Part shown: piece by piece, positions 10,211 through 22,200 of the stretch | Numbering within the stretch: the first letter of the stretch is position 1 | Layout of the letters: each line of letters opens with the position of its first letter | Origin: Azolla caroliniana | Lineage: Eukaryota; Polypodiophyta | Direction: 5' to 3' | Length of the DNA stretch: 64,000 nt | NCBI GenBank assembly: GCA_043228905.1 | Contig: JBHGNT010000007.1 | Location: forward strand, 9,238,001 to 9,302,000 | Position numbers and translations under genes: made by a program | The notes under the pieces: model-generated | Database searches by the model: none | What the model was told of the DNA's origin: nothing | The model's input: the letters and a program-made list of their open reading frames with translations, nothing else

Positions 10211-10859
10211 GATCGATTGGTCGATCTTACCATTCGGTCCTCATTCCGTCCAATCTCTCCCATCAAGAGAGACCCAATACATAACACCGAAGTTGAAGCG
10301 TAGATGAAGAAGACGAAGTGAAGAATAACACAATTTATACTTTTATCGCAAAACCCTTCCAAAATGTGAGGGCAAGTTGACAAGTAAACCACAGAGTTTG
10401 CAACCACTACCGAAGACAATGATGCCTCAAAGTTAGTGTAGTGTTCTTGGGTCAAATCGTGCTCCCTTCAATGATCAGTGGTGATGATGATTGCAAACCC
10501 TCGAAGTAGAAGAGGTGAAAAATATGACAATATACGTTAATACAAACATAGAAAATGAAGAGCTCCTTCTCCCCATGCTAACTCAAAATTCCAAAAAGAA
10601 GAGCCCTTAAATGAGTCCTCTTCCCATCTTTTTATAGGGAGAGAGACACCTCATTTTGAATTAAATGCACATTATCCCCACTTTACACTAAAATAAAATA
10701 AATGAAAATTCGCGGTTCCAAAAATTCAAACTCTACACCCCTTGTACTTAATCAATGGCCTTAACCACTAAGCAATTTACTTTCATTTATTATATTTGTG
10801 TTTTACGTATAATAATTTATGATTCTATAGTTGTGGTTGGGCCCCCTCTTTCTACCTTC
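10211..10859. other. Intergenic, no gene recognised
   Basis: AT-rich sequence between copia-C and gypsy-F. One 83-codon open frame at 10455-10204 shows no domain or conserved feature. I see nothing else that can be supported. Confidence 0.4.
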
Positions 10860-11529
10860 ACGGCTGCCACATCATGACAATGTGTCCTCATACCATTGAA
10901 TTTGTCGGGTAGACAAACCTTCAACTCCAAAACATTTGGTTCTCAAGATACAATCAATGAAGAACCAAGCTTCGTAGGTTGGATGCTCATTGATGTTGAT
11001 GTAGGGTTGGGTTTTGCGGCCTCGAGGTTCATCAGAGTAGCATCTTGAAGTTTCTACAATAAATCTTGAAGGTTGTTATTATCGATTTAGAGGTGTTGCA
11101 ATGCTACCATCATTTGGTTTAGGTTATCGATGGAGTCAGACAAAAGGAGAATTGGGAAGGTGGAAGGTACAATTTGTCACGTATAGTTAGATTGGAGCAA
11201 AAAGGAGATAAGAGACAAGATATTGATTGAGAGAGAATGAGTGCATTATACTTTACATAATCGGTGTTATTCACCTTGATTGGGATCAAGATAAACTGTA
11301 TTTATACATGTTCCTGAGAATTGCATGTAGGCAAAGAATATTATGAAAATATGGATGCATGCTCTAGAAGCTTCTACAACTTTTTAGAGATTTTATAGAA
11401 TGCTAAAATCATTATAAATGTACCAAGTATTTTGTCATAACCACATGATGTGTTGAGATGTATTGACTATCAGCATTGGTCATGACATGGGAGGTTGGGA
11501 GGTGGGGGGTTTGATTCCTATCTGTAACA
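10860..11529 (-). mobile_element. gypsy-F: third gypsy fragment (5' LTR plus gag N-terminus)
   Basis: Gag N-terminus at about 11147-10860, with NLNQMMVALQHL and later LELKVCLPDKFNGMR. These match gypsy-D gag ELGQIMVALRQL and LEPKVSLPEKFDGMR. An LTR-like block at 11175-11529 has the same leader junction (AAGGTACAATTTGTCAC), a GTATTTATAC TATA region and a TGTAACA end. Gag contains in-frame TAA (11087-11089) and TAG (11054-11056), both at positions where the relatives have glutamine. Only the 5' end of the element remains. Confidence 0.65.
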
Positions 11530-12001
11530 TTAAACAAAGGAAGGTTTGATAGGATGCACCACTTGTAGTGGAGGAAAATCGAAGAAGGAAATTGTGTGAT
11601 AATGTATGACAACAGACAGGCTCAACAATCAACATAGTTCCATGAGGACATTCCTGAGGTGATGGTTTGGGACATTTGTTGTGATCAACACAAATGACAC
11701 CACCACCACCTACACACTTGACCGAACTTGACAGGACAAGGCTAGCGGTATTGATTGTGGGACAAACGCCACAAGGAGTTGAGTCGTGAGAGGCCGGAGG
11801 AGAACAAATGTGACATGTGACATGGTGTGCCGAGGAGTGTGAACACATTAGGTTGGGGTAGGGTGTTAATTATCTACTAAACATCTCATATTCCATGCCA
11901 AAGATACTCAAACTAATCCTTGGGAGGCATAATAAGACAAAGTAGAGATGTAAGCTGAATGATGTATCAATGGCCCTTTTGCTTCTGTGATTCATAAAAA
12001 C
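11530..12001. other. Region upstream of the PPR gene
   Basis: About 470 bp between the gypsy-F LTR and the PPR start. No convincing TATA box or other defined element is seen. The 122-codon minus-strand frame at 11848-11480 overlaps the LTR and lacks recognisable features. Confidence 0.4.
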
Positions 12002-13975
12002 ATGAGAAATAACAGAGGATTGGCCCTAGCCAAGAACACATTCCATGAAGATGTTGTGGATAAAGGTATGCTTGGGAAGAATTCTCTTCCCAGAAATAAT
12101 ACCATAATCAGTATGTTTGCCAAGCAAGGATTACTAGCAAAATCCCATCAAATCCTTGATAATCTTCCTCGAAGAGATCTAGTCTCTTGGAACGCATTGA
12201 TCTCAGGCTATGTTCATCATGAGAAAGCAGAAGAAGCTCTCAACTGTTTCTACCAAATGCAATATGAAGGTATTTCTCCGGGGCCGGTTACTTTTTCTTG
12301 CATCTTGAAAGCTTGTGGGAACATTATGGATGTTGAAAAAGGTTCGAAAATCCATGAAGAGATAGTGAGAAAGAATTTGCTCGAGGGTGATCATGTTCTA
12401 GGTACCTCATTAGTGGATATGTATGTGAAATGTGGTATGCTGGAGAAGGCGAGAAAAGCACTTGGCCACATAAATGTCCGTGATGTGGCATCTTGGAATG
12501 CATTGATTGGTGGGTATGCCCATGAAGGGAAAGGTCAGGTAGCAATCACATGTTTCCATGAGATGCAAAGAGAGGGTATCTCCCCGGATGCAGTTACTTT
12601 CACTTGCATATTGAAAGCTTGTTCGAGTATCGGTGCCATTGACAAAGGTGAAGAAATTCACACTAAACTCCTATCTAATAATGTGTTTCTTCATACTGAG
12701 AATATCGTGCTCTCCACTGCTCTCATGGATATGTATGCCAAATGTGGTATGCTTGCAAAAGCCAGGAAAATACTAGATGAGCTTCCCTTCCGTAATACAG
12801 TGTCTTGGAATGTGCTGATTGCAGAGTATGCTCAACAAGGGCAATGTGAAGAAGCCCTAGAGTGTTTTCGACATATGCAGACTGATAATGTACCTCCCGA
12901 TGCAATTACTTTAGCTTGCATGTTAAAAGTGTATGGACACACCGGCGCAGTCATAGAAGGAAAGCAAATCCATGATGAGAGTATCAAGAGGGGTTTTTTC
13001 CATAAGAGTGTGGTACTTGCAAGTGCATTGGTGGATATGTATGCCAAATGTGGTGCACTAGAGAGAGCACAAGAAGTTTTCGATGAACTAGTCTGTGTTA
13101 GAAATGTGGTCTCTTGGACTGCCCTCATTGCTGGATATGTGCAAGAAGAGAAAAACGAAGAAGCATTTAGATGTTTTGGACAAATGCAAAATGAAGGCAT
13201 TTGTGGAGATACAGTCACCTTTGGTTGCATTCTGAAGGCATGTGGCAATACTGGGGCAATTGAGAAAGGTGAACAAATCTACAATGAGATTATCAATATG
13301 TTTAGAGACTCTTTGCATAAAAACTTGGTTCTTGGAACTGCATTGGTTGATATGTATGCCAAATGTGGTATGCTAAAGAAAGCTCGAAATGTCCTCAATC
13401 ATCACCTTGTATTGGATGTAGCCCCTTGGAATGCTCTCATCATGGGTTATTCTCAACAAGGTCAACATGGAGAGGCCTTAAAATGCTTTGAATTGATGAT
13501 ACAGAAAGGCATATCTCCAGATGTTGTGACCTTCCTTTCGGTTCTCAATGCATGTAGTCTATCAGGGCTCCTGGATGAGGCTGAAAAGCATTTCTTGGAC
13601 ATGCCGAATAAATATGGTATAAGGCCAAACTTGCACCATTATACATGTATGGTTAATGCTTTTGGACGTGTCGGGTACTTCGACAAAGTGATGGAAACAA
13701 TTAAGATGATGCCGTCTTGTGATTATCTTCCTCTTTGGCATGCACTGTTAAGTGCTTGTAGTAAATGGGGAAATGTGGAACTTGGGAGGATGGCATTCAA
13801 TAATGCAATAAAAATTGATAATGATGATGCTCCAGCTTATGTCCTTATGGCCAACATTTATGCCGAAGCTAACATGCATGAAGATGCAGAGAAAATCAAA
13901 GTCATGCTAGTGGAAACCTCGGGTTTGCCGGAACCAAGGAAACAAAGTTTTGGTCAGTGGCAACGAGGTTGCTGA
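12002..13975 (+). CDS. PLS-class pentatricopeptide repeat (PPR) protein, E-type end
   Basis: Intron-less gene for an organelle-type RNA-binding PPR protein; this class usually directs RNA editing or processing in mitochondria or plastids. About 16-17 motifs run in P-L-S order: five rounds of VDMYxKCG, then VSWNALIxGY, then VTFxCILKAC. A terminal L2/S2 part follows (GIRPNLHHYTCMVNAFGR) and then an E motif (PAYVLMANIYAEANMHEDAEK). No DYW deaminase domain is visible. I chose ATG 12002. The frame is open from 11963 with only a GTG (11987) upstream. No clear transit peptide is visible. The annotated stop (13973-13975) may follow a one-base shift: the next frame continues as VSGNEVADFVFLLEDIMEVYK to a TAG at 14016-14018, a typical post-E continuation. 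Confidence 0.9.
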   Translation: MRNNRGLALAKNTFHEDVVDKGMLGKNSLPRNNTIISMFAKQGLLAKSHQILDNLPRRDLVSWNALISGYVHHEKAEEALNCFYQMQYEGISPGPVTFSCILKACGNIMDVEKGSKIHEEIVRKNLLEGDHVLGTSLVDMYVKCGMLEKARKALGHINVRDVASWNALIGGYAHEGKGQVAITCFHEMQREGISPDAVTFTCILKACSSIGAIDKGEEIHTKLLSNNVFLHTENIVLSTALMDMYAKCGMLAKARKILDELPFRNTVSWNVLIAEYAQQGQCEEALECFRHMQTDNVPPDAITLACMLKVYGHTGAVIEGKQIHDESIKRGFFHKSVVLASALVDMYAKCGALERAQEVFDELVCVRNVVSWTALIAGYVQEEKNEEAFRCFGQMQNEGICGDTVTFGCILKACGNTGAIEKGEQIYNEIINMFRDSLHKNLVLGTALVDMYAKCGMLKKARNVLNHHLVLDVAPWNALIMGYSQQGQHGEALKCFELMIQKGISPDVVTFLSVLNACSLSGLLDEAEKHFLDMPNKYGIRPNLHHYTCMVNAFGRVGYFDKVMETIKMMPSCDYLPLWHALLSACSKWGNVELGRMAFNNAIKIDNDDAPAYVLMANIYAEANMHEDAEKIKVMLVETSGLPEPRKQSFGQWQRGC

Positions 13976-14003
13976 TTTTGTTTTTCTGCTGGAGGATATT
14001 ATG

Positions 14004-14136
14004 GAAGTATACAAATAGACTTGTGAAGAAATTGTGATTATTATCACATCCAAACGTGCAATGTAGCCAACTCAAGTCTATTTAGTCTTCAACGAATATA
14101 CAAATAGAAGTATACAAATAGACTTGTGAAGAAATC
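14004..14136 (+). repeat. 27-bp direct repeat at the PPR 3' end
   Basis: GAAGTATACAAATAGACTTG followed by TGAAGAAAT occurs at about 14005 and again at about 14106. The first copy contains the alternative-frame stop of the PPR gene. It may reflect a small duplication or a footprint. Confidence 0.7.
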
Positions 14137-16389
14137 TTCAACGGAGAGGCCATAGCAAAGTATTGTATGCTTGGAATGGCAGATTTAGTCACCTAAAAAG
14201 ATTTGGGGGAAGTTGGCATCCTATTCATGGTAAGGAAAATTCAAGTGCATTTGTTGATTTATGCTTGCAAAGGACTCCCATCCATCAATATATGGCATCG
14301 ATGTGCAGCCAATTTTCATCAATTCGTAGCCATCCATGATGAGCCATAAACAATATAGCCATTGGCTATGAGTATGAAATTCATGGGCTATAATTGTGCA
14401 AAAAAAATGGCAAAAAGCATCATGTGATGCTACCATAAACTTGGTGAAATGTGAACACGACATGGCGCGGCAAATTGAACCAGACATGGATACTTACGAA
14501 CAATATGTAGACATGCCCAAAAACGATAGAATGACAAGCGAGTGAAATTAAAGAATTCATGGATTCTGTCTAATTTTCCCTTTGTGAACACATCAAGGTA
14601 GCACCTCAGCACGACTACTTTGATGACAACATCTTTTTGGCCCCGGTAAGCCATCATCCCAGTATTTTGCGATGCAATAATACTACTGCTTCTCTGCTTT
14701 CTGGTCACATTTGTGCACATAGAGATGCTTCACACATACATGAAGAAGATACCTATGCCTTTACCCATACCCATACCTCTACCTCTGCTTCTACCTCAAC
14801 CTATACCCTTACAATTGTCATATGAATATCATACATTGTTTTAATGATTTTCATTTTTGGGTGGCTATATACTACCCTAAAAAAAGATGAAACTCTTATA
14901 ATTCCTATTTTGCGGTCAAAAGACAATCGGTTTGGGGGGTCAAAAGATGAGAATTCAATCTTGGTGGGTCTCTGTGGGAAGAATGAGTGAATGAATGGTA
15001 TCTTGGATTCCTTTAAGCATGGATTTAAGGTTGTCTTAAATAGAAAGCAGGGGATAATGCTTAGTTCTAAAAATCTAATAAGAAAACTGTCTTTGGAGCA
15101 CCTCTAGATGGTTCAGTTTGTATCCTACAAAAGTTTTCAATGCGATCGGAGAATAGTTGTAGCAATCGAAGAATCATATACTATGCATGGTTTAACTAGG
15201 GCTAGAAATAATTTGTAGCGATGGAAGAATCCTAGCCTATGGCAATCGGATGGACATAATCAAGGTCTCCATCAAGTTCTCCTTAACATGGCTTAATACG
15301 TTGAAGCATCATATGTTCCATTTGGTCTCATGTAAGCTCAGCTAAGTTTCCATTCGGTTTGGTTTCTTGGCCTTGAGACTAAACCGAAATGAACCAAACC
15401 ACAAAACCATTTAAACCGAAATCATTCAAATTGAACCCTTACAAAAAATCCAAACTCAAACCAAATGGTTTTAGAGATATTCAAACCGTTAAACCATTAA
15501 ACCATTAAAACCGTGGCTTCGTGGTTCAGTTTCGGTTTTCAAGTTAGGTCAAATTTCAATTTTTCATTTTTCAATTTTTCAATAATTCAAATATTAATTT
15601 TGAAACTTTCAAATATTTTTCCTAAAATGTCAAAATTAGGCTTAAAAATGAAAATGTTGTTCAAAAAATATTTAAGAGAATAATCAAGTGTGGTAATCTA
15701 AACCATGAAACTATTCAAACCGTTGAGCCCCCAAACCAAACCGTTCAAAAACCTGAACCTGAACCAATCTGTTTAAACCGTTAACTCGTTAAGCCGCAGT
15801 TTTGCAGTTTGGTTTGGTTGAGTTGTTGTTGATTGCAAGTTCCGAGAGGCTTTCTTATTTTAGATCCATGGTTCGTCATACTGCAAAAACAGTTAAATTG
15901 ATTGCGTACATCCTTTAGTTCATGGCCTTCTATCATCCTACTAAATCTAGCTATTGTTCATTTCATATCATTGGTTGGTCATCAAGTTATGTCATTCCCA
16001 CCTGTCTTTGGAAATCCTTTGATTGTGTGTTTTGGCATGTTGTGCCTCAAAACTTGGGGCATTAATTTACCATTTTGCCATAGGTTGTTCTTTAAAATGG
16101 CTCCGTCTTTTTGGCCTTACCTCTTGCCAATAAATATTCCTCAACAAATCATTGGAGGTCTTTGCTCCTTTTCGTTCCATCTTTCCTAATTCCTTTGAAA
16201 TCCCTAACCCTTGACCCAAAGACGCTTGTCTCAAGAATGTGTAACTTTACACACACACACATGCATATACATGTGTGTGTGTAATTTTGTAATTGTGGAA
16301 GAGTGTCAATGTGAATGTTTTAGAGTGACATTTTTATGAGTAAATTGTTAATTTGCATGACTCACATGAAAAAAGAAAACTTCAAAGAG
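14137..16389. other. Intergenic with low-complexity and hAT-like repeat sequence
   Basis: No gene recognised. Contents: a CCTCTAC/ACCCAT low-complexity stretch (about 14755-14815); an AACCAAACC/GGTTTGGTTT-rich region (about 15345-15830) resembling the interior of the hAT element at 5273-6280, but with no clear TIRs or target duplication; and an inverted AC/GT repeat (about 16244-16282). Confidence 0.5.
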
Positions 16390-17441
16390 TTTTTTTTTTT
16401 CCAAAAACAACTCATTCCATTAGTTATAAAATTTTACATGTGAGATTAATATATACAAATCCATGTAGGGACGCGATAGGTCCATCTTATGTGGATGCCC
16501 ACCGACTCAATAAAGGGGGAGGTCGACCATTGCTAGATGAAGGCTAGTCGTTGTCTTTCAACTCCATCGGAGTTGCCCTTGAGGCCATCATATTAGCTTT
16601 TTAGCGTGGCTACAACTTCACTCATATCTCTTGCATTAAACTATTGGTTGCACGGTTTGGTTGGAGAAGACTCGTCTACACCATTGTTTCCATAGAGTCT
16701 ACACCAATTCCAACACAACTTGAGATTTAGCATTGATAGGAGTTGAGTGGACATTGTTGATGGTGGAGAAAAAAACCTATTGTGCTTTTATGACCAAAAC
16801 CATCCCCTCCTCCTGATGCTCGTATTTGTCAAGTAGGGCCTACCATGATAGCCAACATATATTTCCCCACTTGATTAAGCCTTGCACCTGGCATAATTGC
16901 AATAAGTGGCCAACCCCTACCATATTCGATGGGACTCTGGGCAGTCCCACAAAGCGCGTCAGATTGATTCTATTGCATTTGTGCACGCTACACAATTAGG
17001 AGAGCTAAGGTTCCCACGTTGCCATGCACCAACCGGTAGTGACCTATGTATTAATAGCCATTGGAAAGTGGTGATTCGTCGTGCGTGTTGTTGTTTCTAG
17101 ATTTGTTTCCAAAACTTGGTGATAATTGTGTGAGGAACATAATATGTATGCCAGACCTTTGCAGCAGCCGACTCTCGGGCGGTTTGAGCCGCTAGAATAT
17201 GCCGACCCAATCCAATTGTGAATTGAGAGAAAGGGATGGGTTTGCTTCCTTGCCCCGCGTAAGGATCATGCCATGTCCATTGCAATGGGTCCCAACTAAC
17301 CTTACGTAGCCATGTGTTTTCGTGAGTACATATGTGCCAATCTAGTTGTATTTTGATAGGATCAGGATCTACAATCCATTTATGCCCAGTATACGCTAGT
17401 ACTCGAATTGCCTTATTCTGTGTTGGTGTCTCATTGTCTTG
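16390..17441 (-). pseudogene. LINE ORF2 C-terminal part and 3' end
   Basis: Continues the LINE beyond the copia-A insertion. From 17441 downward an open stretch ends near 17100. It is followed by a reverse-transcriptase zinc-binding (zf-RVT) pattern in the 17100-16880 region: NCVACTNAIES, then ALWDCPESHRIW, with stops. The rest to 16401 is 3' untranslated sequence ending in the poly-A tract. The pairing with 33409-36421 rests on the same strand, domain order and flanking duplication. Confidence 0.8.
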
Positions 17442-18394
17442 TGTTGAAGCGGCAAGCTCAACCGGATCCGGATCGGCTGAATAAGCTTGAGCCGGATCGG
17501 TGAGCCGGTGAGCAAGTGAGTCGATGAGCTGGGGAGCCGGTTAGCCGGACCCAATAGTAACCGGAAGCCTAGTAGCAACGTAGACTACTAGGTAGTTAAT
17601 GTCTCGTTTGTGTCAGACGCTCGTGTGAGCATTGAAGTACACCGTACTTTTGTCAGTCCTCTTAGGACTTGTATAAATAGTGTTGTTAAGCACGTTTTAT
17701 GTACAGAGAACTATTATTGTTTTGTAATAGATTTTTGAGTTGTTTTGCTCTCTCTCTCTCTGTCTCTGACATCAGCATTTGAAGACAAACCCTAAGACCC
17801 GGTAAGAACAGAAAGAGAAGTGATGAACAAAGGAATGGCTAGCTCACTCCCGGTGGAGAAGCTCGATAGATCCAACTACGCATCTTGGTCATACAAGATG
17901 CACCAGTACCTGCTTGGGCATGGTTACTGGAGCTATGTCGACGGAGCTAACGAGACAACACCTGATGTGGCAGACAAGGACTTCCCAGTGTGGGAACAAG
18001 AGACAAGCAAAGTGATGTACTGCTTTGTGTCCAATGTCAGAGACTAGCTGCAGAGCCATATCAGAGATGCCAAGACGCCAAAAGAAGCTTGGGGAAACCT
18101 GAAGAAGGTTTTCGCAGCAAGTCACTACGGCTCGGAAGCTACAACTCCGACAGGTGTTGAGCAATGTTCGACAGAAGGACATGTCGGTAGCCGATTACAC
18201 GGCCCGAATAAAAGAGATCTGTGACTCACTTGCCTCTATCAACGCCACTGTAGAGGAAGATGAGATGGTGCAGATCTATCTTGGGGGCCTAGCATCTAAG
18301 TTCAGAGCATTCCAAACGGCGGTATGTACAAGGGAGAATATGCCGTCTTTTTTCGACTTACAATCAATGCTCCTTGTAGAGGAGAACCATGCCG
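17442..18394 (+). mobile_element. copia-A, 5' part: LTR and gag
   Basis: The 5' LTR starts at 17442 (TGTTGAAGCGGCAAGC) and is closest to the 3' LTR at 32975. It lacks the usual CGCTTCCGCA end and primer site, so a small deletion removed the LTR/leader junction (about 17775). Gag follows from ATG 17823. The element is broken at 18395 by another LTR and resumes at 29401. Confidence 0.75.
17823..18394 (+). pseudogene. copia-A gag, N-terminal part
   Basis: Copia-type gag with LPVEKLDRSNYASWSYKMH and YLLGHGYWSYVDG at the start, then SVADYTARIKEICDSLA and LGGLASKFRAFQTAV. There is an in-frame TAG at 18045-18047 and a one-base frameshift near 18130. The coding ends in LLVEENHA, where the LTR at 18395 cuts in. 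A matching continuation, LDSWMLYTEAERPRGRGG, is at about 29410-29455. Confidence 0.75.
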
Positions 18395-18790
18395 TGTTGA
18401 GCGACAAGCTCAACTAGAGCCGGATCGGCTGGATAAGCCTGAGCCGGTGAGCGAGACGGATCGGTAAGCCGGCAAGCAACAAAGCCGGTGAGCTGGGGAG
18501 CCGGTTAGCCGGATCCAATCGGTAACCGAAAGCCTAGTATTAGTTTAGACTACTAGGCAGTTATAGTCTCGTAGTAAGTGTCAGATGCTCGTGTCAGCAT
18601 TGAAGTACGCGGTACTTCTATCAGTCCCACGAGGACTTGTATAAATAGTGATACAGAGCACAACTGTAAGTGACAGAGTGTATATATTGTTTTGAGTAAA
18701 GCTTTTACGTTCTGCTCTGTCTATCTCTCTCGTGTACTCTGTGTATTCTCTGCTTTCTCTGCTTTCTCTGTTTTTTCTAACGCTTCCGCA
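18395..18790 (+). mobile_element. Second copia-A-family LTR, inside copia-A gag
   Basis: A complete LTR (TGTTGAGCGACAAGC...CGCTTCCGCA) with TATA box (about 18640) and paired dyads (18603-18635). It is more like the LTR at 63188-63578 than the LTR pair of copia-A, so it came from a separate insertion. The following 51 bp (18791-18841) may be its leader. No target duplication is visible, and its internal region and second LTR are absent, probably lost in the deletion ending at 29400/29401. Confidence 0.75.
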
Positions 18791-18841
18791 AGTAATCGTT
18801 TTCACGCTGGTGCATCAACATGTCCACCTACCGACAGCCAG

Positions 18842-19175
18842 TGTCATGGATCATAAGCTCAAGAGACAAGCAAGAAGATAACCAAATGGACAAGAAAGAA
18901 GATAGTATTAAAGGAAAGACTCCATAATTGGTGTTGTTCACCCTTAATTCCTTCAAGGTGAACTCCTCTATTTATACTACATGGCATGCATACTTGTTGC
19001 ACGCATGTGTACCTACATGCATGTGCCAAGTGTAAATACTACAAGGGAGCAACTATGCACATGATGCTAGCAAAATAATACGGACCAATTACATACATAA
19101 CTATGTACTAGATATCTTGGTTAACTCATAATACTAGATTATAACATGGTCGTGTCAAGAGTTCGAATCTTGACA
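18842..19175 (-). repeat. 3' LTR of gypsy-D
   Basis: 334 bp, TGTCATGG...CTTGACA on the plus strand, matching 29162-29400 over its first roughly 240 bp. The neighbouring sequence on the element strand, AGGAGGGGGGATAA (19176-19189), is a polypurine tract in the expected place beside the LTR. Confidence 0.85.
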
Positions 19176-19243
19176 TTATCCCCCCTCCTATGCCGCCTTC
19201 CCAAATCGGTCGTTGGTTTGTGGGGATATCGGTGATGAAAATC

Positions 19244-22200
19244 TTAGACGACCTCTGGGGCATTTTGTAAATTTGCCGATGGTTCCCACGTGGCCTCAGA
19301 CATGGGGTAACCCCTCCATAGGACGAGGTATTGCAAGTGTCGACGGTGCCAATGCGAGTCAAGTGGTGGTGGTGGGGCCTGACGTCCTGGGAGTTGTGAA
19401 GCATAATGGGGTTCGAGGAGGGAGACATGAAAAACATCATGAATCCGGAAGTGGGATGGAAGGGCGAGCTGGAAGGCGACGGGATTGATGCACTCGATGA
19501 TACGGAATGGTCCCAACTTCTTGTAATCAAGTTTCGCACATGGACGAGTAGTAGAGATGTGTCGACATAACAACCAGACCATGTCTCCAACGACAAAGTG
19601 TGGAGTGGAAGATCGATGGCGATCAGCTTGCTTCTTGTATCGTTCACTAGCAAGACTAAGCTCCAAGGATAAATCATGATGTAGTTCTTCCAAAATGCGG
19701 GCGCGATCCTCCGCCGAAGGGTTCACGGAAGTGGTAGGAAGGGAAATGTTGAAGCGAGGATGTAAACCATGGTTGGCAAAAAAGGGAGTGACACCAGTCG
19801 ATGCATGGAGAGAATTATTGTAGGCGAATTCCACGAACGAAAGTAAGTTGACCCAATCATCTTGTTGGTAACTAACCGAGCACCGAAGATACTGCTGAAG
19901 GATTTGGTTGACACGCTCCGTTTGCCCGTCAGTTTGGGGGTGATAAGCAGAGGACAACTTGACAGAGATGCCTAAAGTTTGTAGCAGGCGCTGCCAGAAG
20001 TGAGAGACAAACTGGGGTCCGCGATCCGAGATGACATCATTGGGGAGTCCATGCAAGCGTACCACATTGTTGAGTAGTAGATGCACCATTCCTTCTACGG
20101 AAATGGTTTTGGAGCATGGAGTGAAGTGATCCATCTTCGTAAACCGATCGACAACGACCAACACCAAGTCATAGCTATTGACCAAGGGTAGATCAGTTAT
20201 CAGGTCCATAGAGATAGAGGCCCAAGGACGACGAGGACATGGAAGCGGTTGTAGTAAGCCATATGGCCGATGATGAATGGCTTTGGAGCGAGCACAAACC
20301 TCACAACTCTTTATGTATTCTTTGACCAACTTCCATGGTTGTGGCCACCAATACCCCCGAGAGATTAGCTCGAGGGTTTTCGCGACCCCGAAATGACCTG
20401 GAAGTGGGTCATCGTGGCATTCCCGCAACACCCGGGTCCGACATGGGCCCTCTGGGACATATAAGAGATGATCTCGGAACAACAAACCCTCTTGTATGGT
20501 GAAGTTGTCAAGATCCTTCCTTTTGGTCGCCTTGGAGGGGTTTTGCAGACTATCTCGAATCTCGTTGGCGAACGCGTCGGTCTTGGATGCATCAGTGATT
20601 TGTTGGAGTAAAGAATCATCCTGCAACATACAAGTGGCAAAAAGATGCAATTGGTCAGGTTTCAACAAACGTCTAGATTGTTGAGCATAAGCAGCATCCC
20701 TAGGGCGGAGTGCAAGGTCAGCTTGGCGAGAAAGGGCATCAGCCTTCCCATGTTGGCCACCAGGTCGAAATACGATCTCAAAATCGTAGTCGGCGAGAAA
20801 TGTCGACCAACGGGCCTGCCTTCGATTCAAAGTACGAGTGGTGGAAAAATAAACTAAATTTTTATGATCAGTCACTACCTAGACACGATGTTGTGCGCCG
20901 GCCAAGTAGGGTCGCCATTCTTCAAAGGCAGCAATGATAGCAGCAAGCTCCTTGTCGTAAATGGGATAATTGATTTCGGATATCGTAAATTTTCGGGAAT
21001 AGTAAGCCATTGGGTGCATTAGGTTGTTGTCGTCTGCCTGGGATAAGATGGCGCCAATGGCAAAGTCAGAGGCATCGGTTTCGACTTGGAAGGGTTTTGT
21101 GGGGTCGGCATGTAGCAGCACCGGGGCAGTGATGAATGCGTGTTTGAGTGAGTCGAACACATTTTGCGCCTCCGAGGTCCATAAAAATGGAGTGCCTTTA
21201 TGGGTGAGAGCGATAAGAGGTTGTGCTAGGGTGGAAAACCCCTTGATGAAGTGACGGTAAAAATTCGCGAAGCCGAGGAAGGATTGCACATCTTTAAGTC
21301 GCCCTGGAGTCGCCCATGCCTGAATGACAAAGACCTTCTTCATATCCATGGTGATGCCAGTGGGCGAGATGATGTAGCCCAGAAATTCGATCGAGGTACG
21401 GTCGAACTCGCATTTCTCGCCTTTGGCATAAAGGCCATGCTCGCGAAGTTTGGCAAGAACTAATCGGACTTGGCGAGTGTGCTCCTCCATGTTTGGCGAG
21501 AAAATAAGAATATCATCGAGGTAAATGACAACAAAAAGATCAAGATATTCCCGGAATATATCGTTCATCATATGTTGAAAAATTGTGGGAGCGTTAGTAA
21601 GACCAAAAGACATTACCTTGTATTCGAAATGCCCATACCGTGTTCGAAATGCGGTTTTCCATTCATCCCCCGGCTTGATGCGTACTAGATTGTACGCTCC
21701 ACGTAGATCAACTTTGGAGAAGACACGCGCAATTCGGAGCCAATCAAGGAGTTCGGGGATCATAGGTAGTTGATAGCGGTTGCGCACAGTGAGTTTGTTG
21801 AGACCTCGATAGTCGACGCATAAGCATAGAGAGCCGTCCTTCTTCTTCACAAATAAAATGGGGGCCCCGGCTGGTGACTTAGAAGGTTGAATAAATCCTT
21901 TCTCGAGGTTCTCATCGAGATACACACAAAGGGCCTTCAACTCTGGTGCAGACAACGCATATAGAGGACCAAAGGGTGGACACGCACCTTCTTGAAGATC
22001 AATCGGACAGTCGTAGAGCCGGTGGTCATGCAAACGATCAGTATTACATTTTTCAAATACGTCGGAGAAGTGTTGGTATTTTTCGGGAATAACATGGAGT
22101 GTGTTAGAAATGGCGCCACAAACAAACCCATCCTGGACCGATGATGGGATAGTCAATTCGGAGTCGACCGTCTCTGAAGGATAGGAAACTGAATTTACCT

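Noticed and set aside
11480-11848. 122-codon minus-strand open frame
   Set aside because: Overlaps the gypsy-F LTR end and has no recognisable feature.
15345-15830. Second hAT element
   Set aside because: Composition resembles the hAT interior, but I could not find terminal inverted repeats or an 8-bp duplication.
17442-18790. Short non-autonomous element (LTR-gag-LTR)
   Set aside because: The two LTRs belong to different subgroups, no polypurine tract precedes the second, and the flanking 5 bp do not match; a nested LTR explains it better.
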